In this document: one piece after another, positions 1-5,311 of the stretch | How the letters are laid out: each line of letters begins with the position of its first letter | How positions within the stretch are numbered: the stretch's first letter is position 1 | Program-made: the position numbers and the translations under genes | Assembly: GCA_900550595.1 (NCBI GenBank) | Contig: URTB01000070.1 | Location: 1-7,103, forward strand | DNA: 7,103 nucleotides | Origin: an uncultured Collinsella sp. | GTDB taxonomy: Bacteria > Actinomycetota > Coriobacteriia > Coriobacteriales > Coriobacteriaceae | Direction of reading: 5' to 3' | The notes under the pieces: model-generated | What the model saw: only the letters and a program-made list of their open reading frames with translations | What the model was told of the DNA's origin: nothing | Databases searched by the model: none

Positions 1-67
1 GACGACGATCGCGCTTAGCCCGCGCCCCCGTCGTCTTTTTCTTCGCCTTAGCCTTCGCCTTGCCCAC
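1..67 (-). CDS. Start of an unidentified gene with Lys/Ala-rich N-terminus (partial)
   Basis: A minus-strand reading frame opens with GTG at 67-65 and stays open to the window edge. The visible residues are MGKAKAKAKKKTTGARAKRD followed by two arginines. A strong Shine-Dalgarno sequence, GGGAGG at 78-73, sits 5 bases before the GTG, which is the main reason to accept this start. The frame lies downstream of the ATPase terminator, in the same direction and about 50 bases past the T-run, so it probably starts its own transcript or relies on read-through. A TAAAAT sequence at 111-106 could be a -10 box, but no matching -35 is seen. The N-terminus is extremely basic; such tails are often disordered or bind nucleic acid, which is only an inference. 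No family can be named from 22 codons. Confidence 0.6.
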   Translation of the reverse strand, partial: MGKAKAKAKKKTTGARAKRDRR

Positions 68-116
68 AAGCGCCTCCCAGCACCACAAATCACAACTGAG
101 CAGGTATTTTACCCAC

Positions 117-152
117 AAAAAAGAGCTGGTCGAGCAAACGCTCGACCAGCTC
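117..152 (-). terminator. Intrinsic terminator after the Ca2+-ATPase gene
   Basis: A perfect 13-bp stem (123-135 paired with 140-152) has a 4-base loop (136-139). Read on the minus strand it is followed directly by six T residues (122-117). On the plus strand the stem is followed by a mixed sequence, so it works only for minus-strand transcription. It lies about 160 bases past the ATPase stop codon and separates that gene from the one starting at 67. Confidence 0.88.
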
Positions 153-211
153 ACATACTTTCCCTTAGCCCTTTTCATCCGCGCGGGAGAAAAGCCAGCA
201 AGGATACCGCA

Positions 212-299
212 GGGCCCGCCCCGGAAGCCCTTTCTCCCGAACGATCCCGCAGCGCGAAGCGCGAGGACCAGTGAGGGAGAAAGGGCGTGGGGCGGGCCC
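212..299. repeat. Long GC-rich inverted repeat in the ATPase 3' untranslated region
   Basis: The left arm consists of 212-222 (GGGCCCGCCCC) and 227-238 (GCCCTTTCTCCC). They pair perfectly with 289-299 and 275-286, leaving a GGAA/GT internal loop, for 23 bp in total. The 36-base centre (239-274) contains a small GCGC-GAA-GCGC hairpin at 252-262. In the ATPase mRNA this structure begins 12 bases after the stop codon and precedes the terminator at 152. It has no T-run of its own, so it is not a standard intrinsic terminator. It could stabilise the 3' end of the mRNA, or be a copy of a dispersed palindromic repeat. No convincing target-site duplication flanks it. Confidence 0.7.
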
Positions 300-310
300 G
301 GACGAGAGCG

Positions 311-2992
311 TTACTCCTTCTCCACAGCGCGCATGATCGCCTTGTAGATCTCCATCAACGGAATGATCAGGAAGGCAAGGCCCAGCGCGGCGATAACGCC
401 CTTGAGCTCAAGCGTCACGGGGCCAAAGAACATCTCGGCAAGCGTCGGCTGCACGGTCACGATCACCGTCAGTACCAGCGCCAGCGCGGCAGATGCCCAC
501 AGCCACTTGTTCTGCTTCTTCATGCTAAACAGCGACGCACGACGGCTGCGCATATTGAAGCAGTGGAAGATCTCGACCATGTTGAGCGTGATGAACGCCA
601 TCATCACGCCTTCCTCGTCGGCATTGCCGGCGATCATATCGGCGATGTGGATGTAGCCCATGTCAAAGTACACGCCCACAAAGAAGCTCGCCAGCACCAG
701 CACGGTGATGATCAAGCCCTGGACCACACAGTCCAGGCCCATATTACCGGCAAAGACGCCGTCCTTGGCGTTGCGCGGCTTGCGCTTCATGATGTCGCCC
801 TCGGCATCCTCCATGCCCAGCGCGAGCGCGGGGAAGCAGTCGGTGACCAGGTTCACCCACAGCAGCTGCACCGGCTGGAAGATGGTAAAGCCGATGAGCG
901 TGGCGATAAACACCGAGAACACCTCGGCAAGGTTAGCCGAAAGCAGGAACTGGATGACCTTGCGGATATTGTCGTAGATGCGACGGCCCTCTTCGCAAGC
1001 ACCGATGATGGTGGCGAAGTTGTCGTCGGCAAGCACCATGTCGGCAACGTTCTTGGTGACGTCGGTACCGGTGATGCCCATGCCCACGCCGATGTCGGCG
1101 CGCTTGATGGACGGGGCGTCGTTGACGCCGTCGCCCGTCATGGCCACGATCTGGTCGCGCGACTTCCAGGCCTCGACGATGCGGGTCTTGTGCTCGGGCT
1201 GGACGCGAGCGTACACGCCGTAGTCCTCGATGTGCGCGTCGAGCTCCTCGTCGCTCATGCGATCGAGGTCGGCACCGGTGATGGCATGGCTGCGATCGGT
1301 GACGATTCCCAGCTGCTTGGCAATGGCCACGGCGGTGTCGATATGGTCGCCCGTGATCATGACGGTGCGAATACCGGCATCGTGGGCCTCGCGGATGGCG
1401 TCGGCGACCTCGGGGCGGACAGGGTCAATCATGCCGGATAGGCCGCAGAAGACCAGGTCGTGCTCGAGCGCAGCGGGGCTGCAGTCGCTCGGGACCTCGG
1501 TGTAAGTGCGGCTTGCCAGCGCCAGCACGCGCAAGGCCTCGTCGGCCATGGCCTTGTTGGCGGCCACGAGCTCGGCGCGACGCTCCTCGGTCAGGGGGAC
1601 GACCTTTTCGCCCTCGTAGATATGGGTGCACAGACCAATCACCACGTCGGGCGCGCCCTTGGTGTACTGCTCGTACTCGCCGTCCAGGGTCTCGACGACC
1701 ACAGACATCATCTTACGGCCCGAGTCGAACGGGGCCTCGCCCACGCGCGGGTGCTCGGCAGTCAGGCCAGTAAGACCAGCCTTGCCGGCATCGTTGACGA
1801 GTGCACACTCGGTCGGCTCGCCCACGGCCTCGCCCAGTTCCTCGTCCCACTGGGCATCGGAGCACAGTGCCATACCGGCCAGGAACTTCTCCTTGGGCGC
1901 AGCGAGCTCGTGCTTGACGACGGTCATCTTGTTCTGGGTAAGGGTGCCGGTCTTGTCGGAGCAGATGGTCTGCGTGCAGCCAAGGGTCTCGACGGCAGAA
2001 AGCTTGCGGATGATCGCCTGGCGCTTGGCCATCTTGGTCACGCCGAGCGACAGCACGATGGTCACGACGGCGACCAGGCCCTCGGGGATGGCAGCGACGG
2101 CGAGCGAGACGGCGACCATAAAGGTGTCGAGCAGGGCAGTCGGGTCGGTAAGGACGTTGCCTACGCCGTGGCGGAGGATATCGACGCCAAAGATCACAAC
2201 GCAGATGACGATCACCATGATGGTAAGGATGCGGCTGAGCTCGGCAAGCTTCACCTGCAGCGGCGTAAGCTCTTCCTTGGCCTCGGCCAGGGCGCCGGCG
2301 ATCTTGCCCATCTCGGTATCCATGCCGGTGCCGACCACGACGGCGCGGCCACGGCCGTACACAACGGTGGAACCCATGTAGCACATGTTCTTGCGATCGC
2401 CGAGCGGCACGTCATCGGTGCCCGCGGCAAGCTCGATCACGTTGGCGTGCTTCTCTACGGGCACGGACTCGCCGGTGAGTGCGGCCTCTTCGATCTTCAT
2501 CGTGGCGCTCTCGAGGACGCGGCAGTCGGCCGGAACGGAGTCGCCCGCCTCGAGCATGATCACGTCGCCGGGCACGAGCTCGGCGCTCGGCAGGTGCACG
2601 AGCCTGCCGTCGCGCAGCACCTTGGACTGTGCCGCGCTCATCTCCTGCAGGGCCTCGAGGGCCTCCTCGCTCTTGGCTTCCTGGACCACGCCCAGCACCG
2701 AGTTGACGATAACGACGAACATGATAATGACGACATCGGCAAAGTCGGGCTCGCCCTTGACCATGCCCGTGAGCGCACTGATGACGGCGGCAACGATCAG
2801 CATGATGACCATGGGATCGGCCATCTGCTCAAAGAAACGCTTCCACAGCGGCGTCTTCTCGGCTTCCTCGAGCTTGTTAGGGCCTGTCTTAGCGAGGCGC
2901 GACGACGCCTCGTCGTCGCTCAGGCCGAGGTTCTCATCGACACCCTGGTCGCTGAGCACCTCCGCCGCGGCGGACAGGTATTCCTTTTGCAT
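311..2992 (-). CDS. P2-type Ca2+-transporting ATPase (SERCA-like)
   Basis: An 893-residue cation pump of the P2 (Ca2+) family that uses ATP to export Ca2+ across the cytoplasmic membrane. Visible order: N-terminal cation-ATPase domain (about 1-55), M1-M2 (about 60-102), actuator domain with TGES at 173-176, M3-M4 (about 254-316) with PEGL at 303-306, phosphorylation site DKTGT with Asp346, nucleotide-binding domain with KGAPD at 445-449, hinge TGD at 547-549 and TGDGVNDAP at 619-627, then M5-M10 to about residue 886. Ca2+ ligands known from SERCA are present: Glu304 in M4, Asn687 and Glu690 in M5, and Asn714, Thr717 and Asp718 in M6. This favours Ca2+ over Na+/K+ or H+. Two family prolines are replaced by valine (PEGLV and DPVRP). 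The start is supported by AGGAGGGG at 3007-3000, 7 bases before the ATG. The length is normal and the gene appears intact and monocistronic. Substrate is inferred from motifs; Mn2+ transport remains possible. Confidence 0.95.
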   Translation of the reverse strand: MQKEYLSAAAEVLSDQGVDENLGLSDDEASSRLAKTGPNKLEEAEKTPLWKRFFEQMADPMVIMLIVAAVISALTGMVKGEPDFADVVIIMFVVIVNSVLGVVQEAKSEEALEALQEMSAAQSKVLRDGRLVHLPSAELVPGDVIMLEAGDSVPADCRVLESATMKIEEAALTGESVPVEKHANVIELAAGTDDVPLGDRKNMCYMGSTVVYGRGRAVVVGTGMDTEMGKIAGALAEAKEELTPLQVKLAELSRILTIMVIVICVVIFGVDILRHGVGNVLTDPTALLDTFMVAVSLAVAAIPEGLVAVVTIVLSLGVTKMAKRQAIIRKLSAVETLGCTQTICSDKTGTLTQNKMTVVKHELAAPKEKFLAGMALCSDAQWDEELGEAVGEPTECALVNDAGKAGLTGLTAEHPRVGEAPFDSGRKMMSVVVETLDGEYEQYTKGAPDVVIGLCTHIYEGEKVVPLTEERRAELVAANKAMADEALRVLALASRTYTEVPSDCSPAALEHDLVFCGLSGMIDPVRPEVADAIREAHDAGIRTVMITGDHIDTAVAIAKQLGIVTDRSHAITGADLDRMSDEELDAHIEDYGVYARVQPEHKTRIVEAWKSRDQIVAMTGDGVNDAPSIKRADIGVGMGITGTDVTKNVADMVLADDNFATIIGACEEGRRIYDNIRKVIQFLLSANLAEVFSVFIATLIGFTIFQPVQLLWVNLVTDCFPALALGMEDAEGDIMKRKPRNAKDGVFAGNMGLDCVVQGLIITVLVLASFFVGVYFDMGYIHIADMIAGNADEEGVMMAFITLNMVEIFHCFNMRSRRASLFSMKKQNKWLWASAALALVLTVIVTVQPTLAEMFFGPVTLELKGVIAALGLAFLIIPLMEIYKAIMRAVEKE

Positions 2993-3104
2993 ATAGAGTC
3001 CCCTCCTGGGATTCGGGCCACTCAGCAGATTGATGCCCGATCATAATTCCCAGGAGAAGGGCAAGGGCTCATCAAGGCTGCCGTGCTGAGCGGCAGTTGA
3101 TAGT
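2993..3104 (-). promoter_or_regulatory. Structured mRNA leader of the ATPase, possible RNA switch
   Basis: Read on the minus strand, two hairpins precede the ATPase start. Hairpin A pairs 3091-3096 with 3078-3083 (6 bp) plus 3097-3100 with 3072-3075 (4 bp, 2-base bulge); its 7-base loop is CTCAGCA. Hairpin B pairs 3048-3056 with 3003-3011 (9 bp) and 3035-3040 with 3013-3018 (6 bp). Its downstream arm contains the AGGAG of the Shine-Dalgarno sequence, which would be hidden when B forms. The loop of B contains TGCTGAG, the perfect complement of the whole loop of A. In addition CATCAA in the B loop region can pair with TTGATG at 3075-3070, so a competing A-B helix is possible. It matches no riboswitch class I can recognise. 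The pairing is read directly; the regulatory role is inferred. Confidence 0.5.
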
Positions 3105-3110
3105 GGAGCT

Positions 3111-3140
3111 ATGGTACCCCAAAGCAACGCGTCTAGCCAA
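3111..3140 (-). promoter_or_regulatory. Candidate promoter of the ATPase gene
   Basis: On the minus strand, TTGGCT (3140-3135) and TACCAT (3116-3111) are separated by 18 bases. Each matches the sigma-70-type consensus only partly (3 of 6 and 4 of 6). Transcription would begin near 3104, immediately before the first leader hairpin, which is the main argument for this choice. Other weak -10-like sequences occur in the same region. Confidence 0.28.
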
Positions 3141-3204
3141 AACAATCCATTTGGAAATATGGTCCATAAGCAACGGTGCAGGCCGTGTGATGCTCAACAT
3201 TGAT

Positions 3205-3214
3205 AAAACGTTTT
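3205..3214. promoter_or_regulatory. AAAACGTTTT palindrome, possible operator
   Basis: A perfect 10-bp palindrome centred on CG lies about 150 bp upstream of the pyruvate kinase -10 box and about 65 bp upstream of the candidate ATPase -35. The core fits the centre of LacI-family (CcpA-like) operators, but the outer bases of a cre site are missing. Its role is a guess, and A/T-rich palindromes of this size can arise by chance. Confidence 0.2.
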
Positions 3215-3328
3215 TTCTTCGGCGCATCATCAAACTGAAATATCGCCCAGATAGCAGCGGTTAGAACGGTTGGTAAAGTTTTTGCATATACCGTTTTTCC
3301 GCAAAAAATGAACTTCTAATTCGGCATA

Positions 3329-3355
3329 CGGTCGATTTTTTGGGGTATTCGGTCG
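3329..3355 (+). promoter_or_regulatory. Paired CGGTCG direct repeats in the pyruvate kinase promoter
   Basis: CGGTCG occurs at 3329-3334 and 3350-3355, exactly 21 bp apart, so both copies would face the same side of the helix. Both are preceded by AT-rich bases and followed closely by ATTT. The second copy lies between the candidate -35 and the TATAAT box, where a bound protein would block RNA polymerase. A transcription factor site is inferred. Confidence 0.3.
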
Positions 3356-3370
3356 CCATTTCGTTATAAT
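3340..3370 (+). promoter_or_regulatory. Pyruvate kinase promoter
   Basis: A perfect TATAAT lies at 3365-3370 in an AT-rich stretch ending 63 bases before the start codon. The best -35 candidate is TTGGGG at 3340-3345 with a long 19-base spacer, so that element is weak and activation may be needed. The expected start of transcription is near 3377, giving a leader of about 57 bases. Confidence 0.6.
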
Positions 3371-3417
3371 CAACTCAGTTTTATTTCTTATGGTTTATCT
3401 ATCAGCGCAAGACGATG

Positions 3418-3433
3418 TCAGATGGAGGTCTGA
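3418..3433 (+). promoter_or_regulatory. Pyruvate kinase ribosome binding site in a small hairpin loop
   Basis: GGAGG at 3424-3428 is 5 bases before the ATG at 3434 and fixes the start. It lies in the 6-base loop of a possible 5-bp hairpin (TCAGA 3418-3422 with TCTGA 3429-3433), which would present rather than hide it. Confidence 0.6.
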
Positions 3434-4894
3434 ATGTACAAGCGCACTAAGATTGTATGCACCATGGGTCCCGCCTGCGATAGCGACGAGACCATCCGCG
3501 AGATGATCAAGGCGGGCATGAACGTCGCCCGTTTTAACTTCTCGCACGGCTCCTACGACGAGCACCACGGTCGCATCGAGCGCGTCCGTCGTATTTCCAA
3601 GGAGCTCGGTATGCCCGTCGGCATCCTGCTCGACACCAAGGGCCCCGAGGTCCGCACCGGCCTTCTGGTCGATGGCAAGAAGGTTGCCGTCAAGACCGGC
3701 GACAAGATCGTCGTCACCGCTCAGCCCACGACCGAGGATTTCCACGGCACCGCTGAGCACATCTCCCTCGACTACCTGGCTCTGCCCTCCGAGGTCGAGA
3801 AGGGCTCCCTCATCCTGATCGATGACGGCCTGGTTGCCCTCGAGGTCGAGTCCGTCGACGGCCAGGACATGACCTGCGTCGTCAAGAACGACGGCCTGAT
3901 CGGCGAGCGCAAGGGCGTCAACATGCCCAACGTCAACATCTCGCTGCCCGCTATCACCGAGCGCGATCGTCAGGACATCCTCTTTGGCCTGACCGAGAAC
4001 ATCGACTACATCGCCGCTTCCTTCATCCGTGACGGCGAGTCCGTCCGCGGCATCCGCGAGCTTTGCCGCGAGAACGGTGGCGAGCACGTGACGATCTTCC
4101 CGAAGATCGAGTGCGCCCTGGGCGTCGAGAACTTCGACGAGATCCTCGAGGCTTCCGACGGCATCATGGTTGCCCGTGGCGACCTGGGCATCGAGATCAA
4201 GCCCGAGCTCGTTCCGCACATCCAGAAGGAGATCATCGCCAAGTGCAACGCGGCCTACAAGCCCGTCATCACCGCTACGCAGATGCTCGACTCCATGCAG
4301 CAGAACCCGCGCCCGACGCGCGCCGAGGTTGCCGACGTTGCTAACGCCATTTATGACGGCACCGACGCCGTCATGCTGTCCGGCGAGTCCGCTGCCGGTA
4401 AGTACCCGGTTGAGGCCGTCAAGATGCAGGCCAGCATTGCTCTCGAGACCGAGAAGTACCTCCCGGCTCACGCTCCGCTCGAGGTTCCGGCCGATGCCCA
4501 CGGCACCCGTGTTGTCAACAACGTTGTGGGTATGTCCGCTGTGAACATGGCTACCACCGTTGGCGCCAAGTGCATCACCGTGCCGACGACCACCGGCCGC
4601 ACCGCTCGCCTGATCTCGCACTTCCGTCCCAACATGCCGATCTGCGCGTTCTCCCGCCACGAGTGGGCCGTCCAGCAGATGATCATGTACTGGGGCGTTA
4701 TCCCGCACCAGGCCGAGATTACCCAGGGCACCGTCAACGGCACGATCGTCAAGGCGATCGAGACTGCTAAGGAGCTCGGCTACGTCGAGGCCGGAGACCT
4801 GACCGTCGCTACCGCCGGCGATCCCCGCATGAGCGTCCAGCTCGAGGACAAGGTCTCCTCGACCAACGTTGCTTACGTCGCTCAGGTGCGCTAA
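3434..4894 (+). CDS. pyk: Pyruvate kinase
   Basis: A 486-residue glycolytic enzyme converting phosphoenolpyruvate and ADP to pyruvate and ATP in the cytoplasm. The N-terminal segment TKIVCTMGPA (5-14) and the substrate/K+ site Arg33, Asn35, Ser37, His38 are present. So are Asp67-Thr68 and Arg74, the B domain (about 75-165), catalytic Lys224 with Glu226, Asp250 in ARGDLG, and TATQMLDSM (280-288). The C-terminal domain (about 345-486) carries TTTGRTARLISHFRP, the region that binds allosteric effectors in the family. There is no extra C-terminal PEP-utiliser domain of the kind found in some Bacillus enzymes. The active-site signature reads KIECALGV where most family members have KIEN followed by a different loop; Lys and Glu are kept, so activity is expected. 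Codon use is strongly biased to GC-ending codons, as in highly expressed genes. The gene has its own promoter and terminator. Confidence 0.97.
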   Translation: MYKRTKIVCTMGPACDSDETIREMIKAGMNVARFNFSHGSYDEHHGRIERVRRISKELGMPVGILLDTKGPEVRTGLLVDGKKVAVKTGDKIVVTAQPTTEDFHGTAEHISLDYLALPSEVEKGSLILIDDGLVALEVESVDGQDMTCVVKNDGLIGERKGVNMPNVNISLPAITERDRQDILFGLTENIDYIAASFIRDGESVRGIRELCRENGGEHVTIFPKIECALGVENFDEILEASDGIMVARGDLGIEIKPELVPHIQKEIIAKCNAAYKPVITATQMLDSMQQNPRPTRAEVADVANAIYDGTDAVMLSGESAAGKYPVEAVKMQASIALETEKYLPAHAPLEVPADAHGTRVVNNVVGMSAVNMATTVGAKCITVPTTTGRTARLISHFRPNMPICAFSRHEWAVQQMIMYWGVIPHQAEITQGTVNGTIVKAIETAKELGYVEAGDLTVATAGDPRMSVQLEDKVSSTNVAYVAQVR

Positions 4895-4922
4895 AACGCA
4901 CTTGCAAGCACACTTGCATTGC

Positions 4923-4959
4923 AAAGGGCCCGGAAGGCATTGCCTTCCGGGCCCTTTTT
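4923..4959 (+). terminator. Intrinsic terminator of pyruvate kinase
   Basis: A perfect 16-bp stem (4923-4938 with 4942-4957) and a 3-base loop end in TTTTT at 4955-4959. It lies 28 bases after the stop codon. The asymmetry of the T-run (five on this strand, three on the other) points to plus-strand use. Short TTGCA-containing repeats occupy the bases between stop codon and stem. Confidence 0.92.
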
Positions 4960-5132
4960 CTGTGCCAATGCCGGCGCACGGCAAAACACGCACTCATTTC
5001 TTTACCAAAAGCGCGAAATCCACCCTTCGAGGCCCAAAAATAAAGTCCCAAGCGCTAAAAGTGTTCGCCCGGTGGCAAACCCACACCTTAACCGACACTG
5101 CTAAATCGTTTTAGCAAGAGTCAGATCGACCT
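4960..5132. other. Intergenic stretch without a recognisable gene
   Basis: Noncoding on the evidence available: no frame here has a ribosome binding site and a gene-like composition. The only structure seen is a 7-bp hairpin (TGCTAAA 5099-5105 with TTTAGCA 5110-5116, 4-base loop) without a T-run on either side. Confidence 0.5.
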
Positions 5133-5267
5133 GGTTTTCGGAAGTGCGGGGAAAAATTGCTTACCTCCGAGTACAAGCCCTTTTATTTCAACAAAACCCC
5201 TGATAAAGTTGGCTCAAATACCGCTTGTGCTTTGCCTGTTTGTCTTTTTCCCCGCACTTCCGAAACC
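5133..5267. repeat. 135-bp interrupted palindrome, MITE-like or structured RNA
   Basis: Arms 5136-5156 and 5245-5265 are perfect 21-bp inverted repeats (outer end TTTCGG, inner end GGGGAAAAA), extended by GG/CC with one unpaired T. A second stem, 5169-5178 with 5223-5232 (10 bp including two G-T pairs), shares exactly the same centre (5200/5201). A 4-bp CAAC/GTTG stem lies near the middle. The 88 bases between the arms hold no open frame. The right arm ends 44 bases before the AbiEi-like gene. It could be a miniature inverted-repeat element, a folded leader RNA of that gene, or a regulatory target. No target-site duplication is evident. Confidence 0.72.
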
Positions 5268-5311
5268 GATAGCTTTTCTAGCCCAAACTACGCTCAAACG
5301 ATCGGATCGCT

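Noticed and set aside
287..3046. Long plus-strand open frames opposite the ATPase (384 and 528 codons)
   Set aside because: They mirror the codon bias of the ATPase, are rich in His, Asp and Gly with no domain, and lack ribosome binding sites; the ATPase frame on the minus strand has every family motif.
2993..3104. A yybP-ykoY (Mn2+) or M-box (Mg2+) riboswitch before the cation ATPase
   Set aside because: The conserved sequences of these classes, such as the GGGGAGUA loop of yybP-ykoY, are not present as far as I can recall them.
3279..3307. TTTTTGC / GCAAAAA inverted repeat as a terminator or operator
   Set aside because: Only 7 bp, A/T-rich, and no T-run positioned as a terminator for either neighbouring gene.
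3363..3370. A divergent TATAAC box on the minus strand overlapping the pyk -10
   Set aside because: No -35 at the right distance, and it would give the ATPase a leader of over 350 bases; kept only as a weak alternative.
3390..3520. Short frame of about 40 codons starting at ATG 3390, overlapping the start of pyk
   Set aside because: No Shine-Dalgarno sequence before it and it is out of frame with pyk; no reason to think it is translated.
3395..4993. 532-codon minus-strand open frame opposite pyruvate kinase
   Set aside because: An antisense by-product of the strong GC-ending codon bias of pyk; it even runs through the terminator hairpin.
5133..5267. Complete insertion sequence or target-site duplication around the palindrome
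   Set aside because: No transposase frame and the flanking bases do not form a direct repeat.
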